Shown here: piece after piece, positions 17,151 through 27,600 of the stretch
How positions within the stretch are numbered: position 1 is the first letter of the stretch
Layout: each line of letters starts with the position of its first letter
Assembly (NCBI GenBank): GCA_045598105.1
Contig: JAZLLK010000049.1
Coordinates: 60,760 to 124,759, forward strand
Origin: UBA1205 sp045598105
Lineage (GTDB): Bacteria; Bacteroidota; Bacteroidia; Bacteroidales; WCHB1-69
DNA length: 64,000 nucleotides
Reading direction: 5' to 3'
Made by a program: the position numbers and the translations under genes
Notes under the pieces: model-generated
What the model saw: only the letters and a program-made list of their open reading frames with translations
What the model was told of the DNA's origin: nothing
Databases searched by the model: none

Positions 17151-17924
17151 TTATATTTCTATGGTTAATCCGTCATATCCTAACCTGCACGGGCAGGCGG
17201 CCTGCTCAAATTCCCTATTTATCTCATCATGTATGCCCATATAATGACTTATGTGTGTAAAATAGGTGTATTTGGGCTGTATAATATGTATAAGGTTAAG
17301 GGCCTGTTCCACATTAAAATGTGAATAATGCTCCTCTTTACGCAGAGCGTCCAGTACCAACAGGTCTAACCCGTGTAACTTGGCTATTTCTTCCTGGGCT
17401 ATGTAGCTGGCATCGGTAATATAGGCAAAATTATGCATGCGATAGCCCAATATGGGCAAATTCATGTGCATTACCTGTATGGGCTCTATGTGTATTCCCT
17501 GTATATCTATAGGTTGTGCATGGTGTATGGGGTGTAAACTTATTTCCGGCACGCCGGGGTAAGGATGCTCACAAAAGGCGTAAGGAAATTCATTGCGTAT
17601 GCACTGGCAGGTGGCGGGGTTAGCATATACATCCATTACCTGCTTTTGTAAATGATTAAAGGAGCGAATGTCATCCAAACCGCCTAAATGATCCTTGTGC
17701 TGGTGAGTATATAGTACAAAATCTAAATGTGTAATGTGCTCCCGCAACATTTGAGTGCGAAAATCAGGACCGGTATCTATTACAAAGGCTTTGCCCTTGT
17801 GCTCCACATATACCGAAGAACGTAGCCGCTTATCCTTAGCATGGGGTGAGGTGCATACTTTGCAATTACATCCTATTATGGGTACGCCCTGTGATGTGCC
17901 GGTGCCTAAAAGTATTATTTTCAA
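17151..17924 (-). CDS. PhnP-like metallo-beta-lactamase-fold hydrolase
   Basis: A 257-residue MBL-fold phosphodiesterase. The N-terminus has the LGTGTSQGVP loop and a cysteine cluster (C19, C21, C24) as in PhnP. The metal site is H74-x-H76-x-D78-H79 in THQHKDH, with later histidines at the LVLDALRKEEHYSHFN and FTHISH motifs. PhnP opens ribosyl cyclic phosphate in phosphonate breakdown. No phosphonate genes are near, so the substrate may be another cyclic phosphate. It is first in a pair with the PspC gene. Confidence 0.9.
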   Translation of the reverse strand: MKIILLGTGTSQGVPIIGCNCKVCTSPHAKDKRLRSSVYVEHKGKAFVIDTGPDFRTQMLREHITHLDFVLYTHQHKDHLGGLDDIRSFNHLQKQVMDVYANPATCQCIRNEFPYAFCEHPYPGVPEISLHPIHHAQPIDIQGIHIEPIQVMHMNLPILGYRMHNFAYITDASYIAQEEIAKLHGLDLLVLDALRKEEHYSHFNVEQALNLIHIIQPKYTYFTHISHYMGIHDEINREFEQAACPCRLGYDGLTIEI

Positions 17925-17962
17925 TTATTAATGATTTTGTATATAATGTTTCACCAAAAAAG

Positions 17963-17970
17963 CAAATATA
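17963..17970 (-). promoter_or_regulatory. -7 box TATATTTG for the hydrolase-pspC pair
   Basis: The complement of CAAATATA, 39 bases upstream of the hydrolase start. Confidence 0.65.
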
Positions 17971-18065
17971 GCACTTTTTTATTTAAATATCGGCTGATAT
18001 TAGAGATTTTATCTCTGACAAAATAAAGAAGAGTTTTTATAGTGCTATAATTAAAATAAAAATGT

Positions 18066-18073
18066 TATCTTTG
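18066..18073 (+). promoter_or_regulatory. -7 box TATCTTTG for the rRNA methyltransferase gene
   Basis: A perfect TAnnTTTG box, 24 bases before the GTG start at 18097. Confidence 0.75.
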
Positions 18074-18096
18074 CAGTTTGGACTAATAGTATAAAA

Positions 18097-19269
18097 GTGA
18101 AATTTATAGCCAAAACATTTGCCGGATTAGAACAGGTGGCAGCCCAAGAGTTGCAGCATTTGGGTGCAAGCCATGTGCAGGAACTTACACGTGCTGTGGC
18201 CTTTGAAGGCGATACAACTTTATTGTATAAGGTGAATTATTGTTGTCATACCGTGCTTAGAGTGCTCATGATAGTGGCCGAATTTGAGTTTAAAACTAAT
18301 GAGGACTTTTACAAGTCGGTGTTTAATACGGACTTTTTCCCTTATTTGGATAAAAACGGCACTTTTTGCGTTCATTCCGTTATATCAGAGTCTATCTTCA
18401 GTAATTCTCAATATACCAGTCTGCTTACTAAAGATGCTATATGTGACAGGTATCGTGATGAGTATGACTGCCGTCCCGGAATAGATAAATTGTATCCGGA
18501 TGTGTCTATAGATGTACACATATATCGTAATAAGGCAACCATATCTTTAGACAGTTCAGGGGCATCATTGCACCGTAGAGGGTATAAAACTACCCGTCAT
18601 AATGCAGCCCTTAATGAGGTAATGGCTGCCGGTATTATAGCCCTTAGCGGCTGGAAGGCCGACTGTGACCTTATAGACTTTATGTGCGGTTCGGGTACCA
18701 TACCCATAGAGGCTGCTATGCTGGCATTGAATATGCCTTCGGGATATTACCGCACTGAAAATTACGGGTTCATGTACTGGAAAAATTATGATGAAGCCTT
18801 GTGGCAAAGTATACGTGCACAAGCCGATGATGCCTTAAAAGAAGATGTTCCCATTAAAATATATGGTAGTGATATTAACTATAAGTATATAAAGTATGAT
18901 AGGGAAAATGTGGAACAATTGCGCTTAGATGATGTCATCATCTTTTCCATAGAGGACTTTGCCGATACGCAGCCGGAGCGTACACCTGCTTACGTTATTA
19001 TTAATCCGCCTTATGGTGAACGCTTACAGGTGGATGAAATAGAAAATTTTTATCAGTGTATAGGCAACATATTAAAGAAAAAATATATCAATTGTATAGC
19101 AGGAGTGCTTACATCCAATAAGCAGGCCATGAAATGCTTTGGACTCAAGTGCTCTCGTCGTTACAATGTATTCAATGCCGACTTGGAATGCGGATTCTAT
19201 ATATTTGAAATGTATTCCGGCAGTAAAAAACATAAATACGATAATATTGCAGAAAAAGAAAACGATTAA
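18097..19269 (+). CDS. THUMP-domain 23S rRNA guanine-N2 methyltransferase (RlmL-like)
   Basis: A 390-residue enzyme starting at GTG, the only start that fits the promoter spacing. An N-terminal ferredoxin-like/THUMP region (about 1-160) for RNA binding precedes a Rossmann methyltransferase with a FMCGSGTIPIEAAM SAM-binding loop (about 199-212) and the catalytic NPPYGERL motif (about 307-314). This is the N-terminal half of E. coli RlmL/K, the part that makes m2G2445. The RlmK half is absent, as is common outside gammaproteobacteria. The target G is inferred from the family. Confidence 0.92.
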   Translation: MKFIAKTFAGLEQVAAQELQHLGASHVQELTRAVAFEGDTTLLYKVNYCCHTVLRVLMIVAEFEFKTNEDFYKSVFNTDFFPYLDKNGTFCVHSVISESIFSNSQYTSLLTKDAICDRYRDEYDCRPGIDKLYPDVSIDVHIYRNKATISLDSSGASLHRRGYKTTRHNAALNEVMAAGIIALSGWKADCDLIDFMCGSGTIPIEAAMLALNMPSGYYRTENYGFMYWKNYDEALWQSIRAQADDALKEDVPIKIYGSDINYKYIKYDRENVEQLRLDDVIIFSIEDFADTQPERTPAYVIINPPYGERLQVDEIENFYQCIGNILKKKYINCIAGVLTSNKQAMKCFGLKCSRRYNVFNADLECGFYIFEMYSGSKKHKYDNIAEKEND

Positions 19270-19288
19270 TAATTAAAAAATAAGTAAA

Positions 19289-19861
19289 ATGAAAAAGTTA
19301 GTTTTAATATTAATGTTAGGTATGGCTTGTTATGCTACTGCATGGGCCGATGGTAAAAATACCAAAGTGGCACTCAATAATGATAAGTCGGAATGGATAG
19401 ACGCTACCGAAGTTACTGTGGCCGATTATAAAGAGTATGTGGATTTTTTACAGGCTAAATCAGGTGAAGCCTATGCCCAAATGGCTATGCCTAGTGTTAC
19501 TATATGTAAGTCGGTATATGGTATGGTAGATTATATGCATGCGTCCTCTTGCCAAAAGCTGCCCATAGTGGGTTTAACCATGGAACAAATGCAAGCTTAT
19601 TGCGCATGGCGTACTGATAGAGAAAATTCACAAAACAAAAAGAATACCTCTTCATACGTTATATGTTCTTTGCCCACAATAAGCCACATGCAGGTAGCCT
19701 ATGATAAAGGCGTAGCCGGCGTAGGTAGCGGAACGAATGAAATTACCGCTGACGGTAAAATAGTAGTAGGGGTAGGCACATACGGACTCAAAACCGAAAA
19801 TGCTCCCGCAGAAGCCGGTAAATATGGTTTCCGCTGTGTTACCGTTAAAAAGGCCAGATAA
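19289..19861 (+). CDS. Small secreted protein with a degenerate FGE-sulfatase (SUMF1-like) domain
   Basis: This 190-residue protein has a signal peptide (1-20) and a short SUMF1/C-type-lectin-like domain: EVTVADYKEYV near residue 45, a central LTMEQMQAYCAWR (about 96-108), a LPTISHMQVA stretch and the terminal GFRCVTV strand that closes the fold. It is much shorter than a true formylglycine-generating enzyme and lacks its cysteine pair, so it is a binding or structural version, like the SUMF1-fold parts of GldJ/GldK. It follows the methyltransferase gene by 19 bases. Confidence 0.75.
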   Translation: MKKLVLILMLGMACYATAWADGKNTKVALNNDKSEWIDATEVTVADYKEYVDFLQAKSGEAYAQMAMPSVTICKSVYGMVDYMHASSCQKLPIVGLTMEQMQAYCAWRTDRENSQNKKNTSSYVICSLPTISHMQVAYDKGVAGVGSGTNEITADGKIVVGVGTYGLKTENAPAEAGKYGFRCVTVKKAR

Positions 19862-19933
19862 TATAAGTATATATTAGTATGATATAATGCCCATAAGTAA
19901 TGCTTGTGTGCATTTTTTTTTGCAGAATAGCAT

Positions 19934-19972
19934 AAAAAAAGTGTTGCCCTTTGGATTTAAGGACAACACTTT
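19934..19972 (-). terminator. Terminator of the SDR gene
   Basis: On the minus strand AAAGTGTTGTCC pairs with GGGCAACACTTT (one G-T pair) and runs into seven T. Confidence 0.8.
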
Positions 19973-19992
19973 ATACATTATGAACTATTGGC

Positions 19993-20952
19993 TTATATTA
20001 AGCCTTTAGCATGTTTTGCTTTGAGGGTTTCAAGCATGTCTATAGTCATTTTATCTAAGTCATACTTGGGATTCCATCCCCATTCTTTACGTGCACAGGA
20101 ATCATCCATTTTGTTCGGCCAGCTATTGGCTATGGCTTGTTTAATAGGCTCCGGTTCATATACCATTTCAAATGAAGGTATGTATTTTTTAATAGCCTGG
20201 TATATTATTTCAGGGTCAAAACTCATGGAAGTAACATTGAAAGAATTACGGTGTATCAGCTTGGAGGGATCGGCTTCCATAATGTCTACCATGGCATCTA
20301 AGGCATCCGGCATGTACATCATGTCCATATAGGTGCCTTTTTCAAGCGGACATACAAATTTTTCACCTTTTACTGCAGCATAATATATTTCTACAGCGTA
20401 GTCGGTGGTGCCGCCACCGGGCAGGGTAAGATTTGATATTAAGCCCGGAAAACGTACCGAGCGAGTATCTACACCATAACGGGTGAAATAATAGTCACTC
20501 AACAATTCACCTGTAACCTTGGTAACACCATATATGGTATTAGGCCTTTGAATGGTGTCTTGAGGAGTGAGGTCATGAGGAGTGCTGGGGCCAAATGCAC
20601 CTATAGATGAAGGTGTAAACATGGCACAATTGAATATACGGGCTGTTTCAAGGCAATTAACCAAGCTGCCTATACCTACATTCCATCCTAACATGGGGTT
20701 CTTTTCGGCTGTGGCCGAAAGAATGGCTGCCAAATTATATATGGTGTCTATTTTGTATTTTTTTACTACGTCAATTATTTGGGTAATTTGGGTAGAATCC
20801 ACTCTTTCAAAAGGACCCTGCTCTACTATATCACCACTCAATTGACGAAGGTCACTGGCTACAACGTTAGAATTACCATAGGTAGCACGTAATTTTTTTA
20901 CCAATTCTGTTCCGATTTGACCACCGGAACCCACAACTAATATTTTATTCAT
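19993..20952 (-). CDS. NAD-dependent SDR epimerase/dehydrogenase, L-threonine dehydrogenase-like
   Basis: A 319-residue extended short-chain dehydrogenase with G8-x-G-G-x-x-G14 at the NAD-binding turn and a Y-x-x-x-K pair in TIYGVTKVTGE near residue 140. The internal SSIGAFGP and SVRFPGLIS stretches match the epimerase-like threonine dehydrogenases of Bacteroidota, which oxidise L-threonine to 2-amino-3-ketobutyrate. The product is then split to glycine by Kbl. That would feed the glycine cleavage system, whose gcvT is in the window, but no kbl is present. A sugar-nucleotide epimerase is the alternative. Confidence 0.8.
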   Translation of the reverse strand: MNKILVVGSGGQIGTELVKKLRATYGNSNVVASDLRQLSGDIVEQGPFERVDSTQITQIIDVVKKYKIDTIYNLAAILSATAEKNPMLGWNVGIGSLVNCLETARIFNCAMFTPSSIGAFGPSTPHDLTPQDTIQRPNTIYGVTKVTGELLSDYYFTRYGVDTRSVRFPGLISNLTLPGGGTTDYAVEIYYAAVKGEKFVCPLEKGTYMDMMYMPDALDAMVDIMEADPSKLIHRNSFNVTSMSFDPEIIYQAIKKYIPSFEMVYEPEPIKQAIANSWPNKMDDSCARKEWGWNPKYDLDKMTIDMLETLKAKHAKGLI

Positions 20953-20981
20953 GTCTCAATTATGCTTTTGAAATTTTTTTG

Positions 20982-20989
20982 CAAATGTA
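20982..20989 (-). promoter_or_regulatory. -7 box TACATTTG for the SDR gene
   Basis: The complement of CAAATGTA, 30 bases upstream of the start. Confidence 0.7.
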
Positions 20990-21244
20990 AAAAAAAAGAG
21001 CGTATCAAACTCGCTTTTGTCGCTTTTTTTTTGCAAAAAAAATGAACTGTTCCTTAATGTGCTGTATTTTATTATCTTAAAAATAGTAGCCGATTGTTGT
21101 GCTCTATACAAAGCAGGGAATACCTTGTTCGTGTTTTACCAAATGAAAATCCCTGCTCTATATTATAATGTAGGTATTGGCATTTTTATGACAGTTTTTT
21201 TTGTAATATTGATTTTTTTTTAATGAACATATTGATTTTTTTGC
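20990..21244. other. Intergenic gap between divergent genes, nothing recognised
   Basis: AT-rich sequence with long T runs. Short open frames on both strands have no ribosome site or protein-like composition. Only the two outward promoters at its edges are supported. Confidence 0.5.
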
Positions 21245-21252
21245 TACCTTTG
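21245..21252 (+). promoter_or_regulatory. -7 box TACCTTTG for the SurA/PpiD-like gene
   Basis: A perfect TAnnTTTG box, 48 bases before the start at 21300. Confidence 0.75.
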
Positions 21253-21299
21253 CAGATTATTTTAATTATAAAAACATAAAAGTACATACATAAAGCAAT

Positions 21300-23432
21300 A
21301 TGGCAGCAATAGGAAGAATTAGAAAGCATTCAACTATCTTGCTTATCGTAGTAGCAGGAGCATTGTTAGCATTTATTTTAGGAGACTTCGGTCGCAAAGG
21401 TGGCAATTCCAAATTGCAGGATAAATTCATAGTAGTAGGTAAAAATACCATATCCTACAATGATTACATGCGTCAGTATAATTCATATCGTGATTTGGTA
21501 AAGGAAAGAGAAGGCCGTAATCTCTCTTCAGAAGAAGATTTTCAATTGGGTAACCAATTGTATGAATCGTTAGTGGATTCTATATTGTTAGCTGATGAGT
21601 CCGGCCGCTTAGGTATATCTGTTACGAATGAAGAAACCCGAGATTTGGTTGCCGGTCCTAACGCACATCAATATGCCCAGCGTTTTTTCTCTGACGGAAC
21701 GTCGTACAATATGCAGTTGGCTAATCAGTTTCTTGACAATATGGATCAATATGATACCACTATTGTAAAACAATACATGGAATTGGAACGCTATGTGGTA
21801 AGAGAAGCCGCTATTAATAAATACTTCAATTTGCTCACCCATTCATTCAATATGCCTAAGGCTATGGTGAAAAAATTGCAGGAAGAAAATGCACTTAAGG
21901 CAGATATAGAATTAGTACAGGTGTCCTACAATCACGAGTTGGTAAGTGATGATAAAATTTCCGTATCACAAGCCGATATTAAAAAATGGTATGAGGATAA
22001 CAAATTCCGCTTTAAACAGGATGAAGAATATCGTGAAGTGGAATACGTAATGTTCCGTATAGAGCCTTCAGTAGGTGACTTGCAGCAAATAGAAGAAGAT
22101 GTACACCGCATGTACACCGAATTTGCTACCTCCGAAAGGCCTCAGGACTATGTGAACCACATGGTAGATTCCCGTTATGATAGTACTTATAAGCGTCAGG
22201 GTGAGCTTGCTCCCGCATTAGATACCATATTATTTAACGCTCCTGCCGGTACTTTGGTAGAGCCGTTTGTAGATGGTAACATGTGGACATTTGCCAAGTT
22301 ATTAAATGTAAATGACCGTCCGGATTCGGTGAACATTAATTTTATATTCGTAGCAGAAAAAGGTGTACAAGGTGCTCCCAGAACCAAGGCAGAAGCTGAC
22401 GCTAAAATAGACAGCGCCATGCAGGCATTGCAGGCCGGTGAAGATTTTACCGCTGTAGCCAAAGCTTATTCCGATATTCCTATAGAAGGACAGCCCGATG
22501 AAGGCAGAATATGGTTAATTGACGGTGTGGGTGATGGTCAGTTGTTCTTTGATACCTTATACAAACACGCTGAAGGCAGCTTGGTAAAATATGACTACCA
22601 GGGTGGTACTTATATTTTCAGAATTAATGAACGCACCGCTTTTAATCGTAAAGTTCAGGTGGCTATAGGTAAAAAAGAAATAGCTCCTTCTACCGAAACG
22701 GTAGATAACATAGAAAGCAGAGCCAATTCATTTGTTAACGGTTTGAGTTCTATTAGTGATTTTGATAAGGCCGTTACCGCTCAAAATTTAGATAAACGCT
22801 CATTTGAAAGAGTAGAAAAAATGTCATATACTTTGCCCGGAGTTACAGTTACCAGTCGTGATATTATTCATTGGATATATGACAAAGATACTAAAAAAGG
22901 TGATGTATCACAAGTGTTTACTACCGAAAATGCTTATGTAGTAGTGGCTCTTAAAGGTATATATCCTAAAGGCTATATGTCATTGGAACAGGAGCAAATA
23001 AAAAATTACTGTGAAACCATGGCTAAAAGAGATAAAAAATCGGCCAAATTGGAAGAATTACTTGCTAAAGACGTAAAAGCAGGCAGCAGCCTTGCTTCCA
23101 TAGCAGGTAAATATAAATCCGAAGCCGAGCAAATTACCGTAAGTTATGCTGACAGAAACTTTTCACACTATGGACCTGAAGATAAATTAATAGGTAAACT
23201 TATGGGTCAAAAAGCCGGCAGTACTCAGGTATATGTAGGTGACATGGGCGTATATGTAATTAAAATAAACAAAATAGACGTACCTTCATTAGATGTAAAG
23301 GCTAATGACGAAAACGCCGACATGTTAAAGCAGCAATACTCCATGATGATGCAAAGCAGAGTACAAAACCAAACTACTCCTGCCTTGAAGAAAATGGTGA
23401 AAATTAAAGATAATCGTACATTAGTATTTTAA
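21300..23432 (+). CDS. SurA/PpiD-type periplasmic peptidyl-prolyl isomerase
   Basis: A 710-residue foldase anchored by one N-terminal membrane helix (about 10-30, HSTILLIVVAGALLAFILGDF split in two) with the bulk in the periplasm. A SurA-N-like chaperone module covers about 45-200, and a parvulin-like rotamase domain lies near 345-440 (AEADAKIDSAMQALQAGEDF, then AKAYSDIP...GGRIW-like segments). A second parvulin-like or C-terminal chaperone region follows. It should help outer-membrane and secreted proteins fold, as PpiD does in E. coli. A lipoprotein gene follows within 20 bases and is likely co-transcribed. Confidence 0.87.
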   Translation: MAAIGRIRKHSTILLIVVAGALLAFILGDFGRKGGNSKLQDKFIVVGKNTISYNDYMRQYNSYRDLVKEREGRNLSSEEDFQLGNQLYESLVDSILLADESGRLGISVTNEETRDLVAGPNAHQYAQRFFSDGTSYNMQLANQFLDNMDQYDTTIVKQYMELERYVVREAAINKYFNLLTHSFNMPKAMVKKLQEENALKADIELVQVSYNHELVSDDKISVSQADIKKWYEDNKFRFKQDEEYREVEYVMFRIEPSVGDLQQIEEDVHRMYTEFATSERPQDYVNHMVDSRYDSTYKRQGELAPALDTILFNAPAGTLVEPFVDGNMWTFAKLLNVNDRPDSVNINFIFVAEKGVQGAPRTKAEADAKIDSAMQALQAGEDFTAVAKAYSDIPIEGQPDEGRIWLIDGVGDGQLFFDTLYKHAEGSLVKYDYQGGTYIFRINERTAFNRKVQVAIGKKEIAPSTETVDNIESRANSFVNGLSSISDFDKAVTAQNLDKRSFERVEKMSYTLPGVTVTSRDIIHWIYDKDTKKGDVSQVFTTENAYVVVALKGIYPKGYMSLEQEQIKNYCETMAKRDKKSAKLEELLAKDVKAGSSLASIAGKYKSEAEQITVSYADRNFSHYGPEDKLIGKLMGQKAGSTQVYVGDMGVYVIKINKIDVPSLDVKANDENADMLKQQYSMMMQSRVQNQTTPALKKMVKIKDNRTLVF

Positions 23433-23451
23433 TGTTTAAATACCTTATAAA

Positions 23452-23967
23452 ATGAAAAAAATAATAGTTTTAGTATTAGGCGTGGTAGCTTTTACCATGG
23501 TGAGTTGTGATAAAAACACACCGGAAGAAGCAGTAAAAGAATATTATACACATTATTTTAAAGGTGAATTTGACCAAATACAGGAATGTGTATTAGAAGA
23601 ACATCGTGCTTACTATCAAATACTTCAAGGATTTGTATCAGAAGAAGATAAGCAGAACGCAGCTAATTTGAAAGTAGATATTAAAGACGTAAAATGCGAA
23701 ATAGTAGATGATACATTGGCCACTTGTACCTGTATTATACGGGTAGAAGATAAGCAAACTTCTGAAGTGGAAGAAAATAAGGAAGTAATAGATTTGAAAA
23801 AAGTTGGCAAAAAATGGTTGGTAGATTCCGGTAAAGAAAATACTATGCCCGATGATACCGAAATGGATGACTTTGACGTAGATGCCGAAATGTCAGAACC
23901 TGCCGAATTAGAAGAAGCTATGATAGAGCCTGTAGAAGAAGAACCTGCAGATGAAGTAGCCGAATAA
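23452..23967 (+). CDS. DUF4878-like lipoprotein with acidic tail
   Basis: A 171-residue lipoprotein with a lipobox ending at C19 (VSC). The folded part (about 25-125) has the NTPEEAVKEYYTHYFKGEFD opening and alternating beta strands of DUF4878/SnoaL-like domains. The last 45 residues are nearly all Asp, Glu, Pro, Ala and Met, an unstructured acidic tail resembling the one at the left edge of the window. Function is unknown. Placement after the foldase gene suggests an envelope role, which is inference. Confidence 0.8.
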   Translation: MKKIIVLVLGVVAFTMVSCDKNTPEEAVKEYYTHYFKGEFDQIQECVLEEHRAYYQILQGFVSEEDKQNAANLKVDIKDVKCEIVDDTLATCTCIIRVEDKQTSEVEENKEVIDLKKVGKKWLVDSGKENTMPDDTEMDDFDVDAEMSEPAELEEAMIEPVEEEPADEVAE

Positions 23968-23985
23968 GTTATACATTTAATATAT

Positions 23986-24021
23986 AATTAGCTGTTTGGT
24001 TTCAAACAGCTAATTTTTTTT
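23986..24021 (+). terminator. Rho-independent terminator
   Basis: AATTAGCTGTTTG pairs with CAAACAGCTAATT around a TTT-rich loop and is followed by T residues. It sits just before the next start codon, so it separates the lipoprotein gene from the YiiX-like gene. Confidence 0.8.
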
Positions 24022-24023
24022 AT

Positions 24024-24680
24024 ATGAAAAAGTATAGTATTGTAGCCATAGTTGTAGTAATAATAGCCGTATTTGCCCTGCTATGGATACGTAATGTAAA
24101 GGGAACCTCGTATTATTATTCGCAACAGCCTGTAGCTGTATTGTCCCCTAAGGAATATGCTCAGTTACGTACGGGTGATGTAATCATGCGGCACGGTTTT
24201 GGCTTAATAAGTAATGCTATAGTAAAGTATGCACACGATAGTGTGCCTGTATCACATTGCGGTATAGTGGTGCAGCATGCTGATAGTACGTGGTGGGTTA
24301 TACACACGGTGTCCAATTCTTTGGCCCATATTGACGGCATGCAGCAGGATGCTTTGCCTAAATTTTTGGCTGAAAGCCATAAAAACAGTATAGTAGTGCA
24401 ACGTTATATATCCTGTGATACCATGTCAGGTAAGCGTATAGCCGAGGCAGCAGGGTATTATTTGCAACAAAAAGTCCCCTTTGATGACAGCTTTGATACC
24501 CAAGACAGTTCCGAATTCTTCTGCACGGAAATGCTTTGTTATGTATTTAAGCGTGCCTGCAATGATAATATTCTGCAGCTAAAAGGGCATACCGTTTATA
24601 ATATGATGCAGTTTGCCATGCTGATGGATACTACACGGTTCACTACCATTATTAATCAAACCATAAATACATCCGAGTAA
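24024..24680 (+). CDS. YiiX/YebB-like NlpC/P60-superfamily hydrolase
   Basis: A 218-residue protein with an N-terminal membrane anchor or signal (5-22). The core matches the YiiX branch of permuted NlpC/P60 cysteine hydrolases: a LRTGDVIMRHG start near residue 48, a histidine in PVSHCGIVV near 75, and a late cysteine in SSEFFCTEMLCYVF near 165 as candidate nucleophile. Relatives cut peptide or lipid amide bonds, and the substrate is unknown. The mfd gene starts two bases after its stop. Confidence 0.8.
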   Translation: MKKYSIVAIVVVIIAVFALLWIRNVKGTSYYYSQQPVAVLSPKEYAQLRTGDVIMRHGFGLISNAIVKYAHDSVPVSHCGIVVQHADSTWWVIHTVSNSLAHIDGMQQDALPKFLAESHKNSIVVQRYISCDTMSGKRIAEAAGYYLQQKVPFDDSFDTQDSSEFFCTEMLCYVFKRACNDNILQLKGHTVYNMMQFAMLMDTTRFTTIINQTINTSE

Positions 24681-24681
24681 A

Positions 24682-27600
24682 ATGAACATAAAGGATTTGT
24701 TAAAAGTATACGGGCAGTCGGTTAAAATGCAGCATGTAGCCGATCTGCTTACTCAGCAGCATACATGTAGAGTACATTTGCACGGATTAAAAGGAAGTGC
24801 AAAGGCATTTTATATGGCGGCGGTAGCACAAGCAGTGCCTCGTATGCAGGTGTGCGTACTTCCTGATAAAGAATCGGCAGCTTTCTTTTATGGCGACTTG
24901 GAGCAAATATATGAAGAACAGGACAAAGAGTTTAAAAGTAGAAAGGTGTTGTTTTTTCCTGCCAAAACTGCAAGTAGTAAAACCGATAGCTACAATACCT
25001 TATTGCGTAATACGGTATTGCAAAAACTGGTAGACGGTAATGTGAGCATAGTGGTGTCCTATACCGAGGCTATGGCGGAAAAAGTGGCAGATATCAAGCA
25101 TGCTGCCAACGATGCTATACGCCTGCAAACCGATCAGGTGTATGATTTGGATGCCTTGGTGGAACAATTGTCACAGTCTGATTTTGAATACAGTGAGTAT
25201 GTAGTGCAACCCGGACAATTTACCATACGTGGCGGATTGGTAGATGTGTTTTCCTATTCCGATGAAATGCCTGTACGCATAGAATTTAGCGGTGATAAAA
25301 TAGCATCTATACGTCTGTTTGATATAGAAAGCCAGCTCACGCAAAAAGTTTTGAAAAAAGTAAACATTATATCAGATATACAGTCCACCCTAAAGGGTGA
25401 AAAAATAAATGTAATGCAGTTATTACCTGCTAATGCGTGTGTGTGGGTAGATGATGTGGAAGCTTGTGATTATGCACTTAAAAAAGCCATATCTGCCGCT
25501 GAAATGCAGGAGGATGAATCAAACTTTATTCCACATGTAGGTGCCGAAGAGTTTAAGCGTAGTATGCTACAATATGCCATGGTGGAATTCGGGACCAATT
25601 ATTATACGCAGGCCACCGGTGAAGCCCAATTTAATATACAGCCACAGTTGTCGTATAATAAGCAGTTTGATATGCTTATTAATGAATGGATACAGCATTA
25701 TCAGCAGGGTGTGGTGAATGTATTTTCCTCTGCTAATGAAAATCAAAGCATGCGTGTGCGTAATATAGTGCGTGATATGTTGGCTTCCGATACATATACC
25801 CGAGCCTATAGTAATGAAGTATTGCAGCAAATGGAGCAAAATATGGTGCAGTATGTTAATTACTCTTTACATGAAGGCTTTACCGATGATGATAATAAGT
25901 TGGCATTGTATACCGACCATCAGGTTTTTAATCGTTATCACCGGTATAAAATAGAGGATAAATATAAGAAAAACGAATCACTATCCCTTAAGGAATTGTA
26001 CGATTTAAAACCCGGCGATTATATTACCCATATAGACCATGGTATAGGGCAATATGCGGGATTGGAAAAAATAGACGTGGGCGGTAAGCAGCAGGAAGCC
26101 ATAAAGATAATATATAAGGGTAATGATGTGCTGTATATAAGTATACATTCATTACAGCGAATAGCCAAATATTCCGGTAAAGACGGCATGGAGCCCACAC
26201 TGAATCGTTTGGGTAGTAATGCATGGAATAAGGTGAAAGAAAAAACTAAAAGCAGAGTGAAGCAGTTGGTTTTCGACCTGGCGCAATTGTATGCCGAGCG
26301 TAAATCTGCCGACGGATTTGCTTTTTCACCTGATAATTATATGCAAAATGAGTTGGAAGCATCGTTCATATATGAAGATACTCCTGATCAAATGAAAGCT
26401 ACAGCCGATGTAAAAAAGGATATGGAAGCCGCTTGCCCCATGGATAGGCTTATATGTGGCGATGTGGGGTTTGGTAAAACCGAAATAGCCGTGCGTGCCG
26501 CTTTTAAGGCCGTGTGTGACAATAAGCAGGTGGCCATATTGGTGCCTACCACGGTATTGGCATTGCAGCATTATAACACATTTAGAGACCGATTGGCTCA
26601 TTTCCCCTGCAGTGTGGATTATGTCAATAGGTTTAAGTCTGCCAAGCAGCAAAAAGAAGCTTTGCAAAAACTGAAGGAGGGTAAACTGGATATCATAATA
26701 GGAACTCACCGATTGTTGGGAAAGGATGTGGAATTTAAGGATTTGGGGTTGCTTATAGTAGATGAGGAACAAAAATTTGGCGTGGGCGCCAAAGAAAAAC
26801 TCCGTCGTATGAAAGTGAATGTAGATACGCTTACCATGACCGCTACTCCCATACCGCGTACATTGCAATTTTCCCTTATGGGAGCCCGTGATATATCTAT
26901 AATGCGAACGCCTCCTTTGAACCGTTACCCTATAGAAACCTCAGTAAGGGTATATAGTGATGAAGTATTGTTCCAAGCCATAGAATATGAGGTGTTTCGC
27001 AACGGACAGGTATTTGTAGTGCATAACAGGGTGCAAAATATAATGGATATAGCCAATTTGATACAGGCCCGTTTCCCTCATCATAGGGTAGCCGTGGGGC
27101 ACGGCCAAATGGAAGGCGATAAGCTGGAAAAAATAATGATGGATTTTATAGACGGGTATTATGATATATTGGTGTCTACTACTATAGTGGAATCGGGACT
27201 GGATATACCTAATGCCAATACTATTATAATAAATGAAGCTCAAAATTACGGATTGAGCGAATTGCACCAGCTGAGAGGGCGGGTAGGGCGTAAGAATAAA
27301 AAAGCATTTTGCTATTTGCTTACTCCGCCTAAAAGCATGCTTAGTGATGTCGCCCGTAAGCGGCTGGATGCCATAGAAGAGTATGCTGATATAGGCAGCG
27401 GATTCAATATAGCCATGCGTGATTTGGATATAAGAGGAGCCGGTAATTTGCTGGGTGCTGAACAAAGCGGATTCATAACCGAAATAGGATATGAAATGTA
27501 TCAAAAAATATTGCAGGAGGCCATAGCAGAAATGCAGGCCGAAACTGCAATAGGTGATGGTACGCAGGAGGTGTGCTATGTGCGTGAATGCGCTATAGAA

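Noticed and set aside
26941..27504. Long minus-strand frame inside mfd
   Set aside because: The composition is that of an antisense shadow, and the plus strand has unbroken Mfd motifs.
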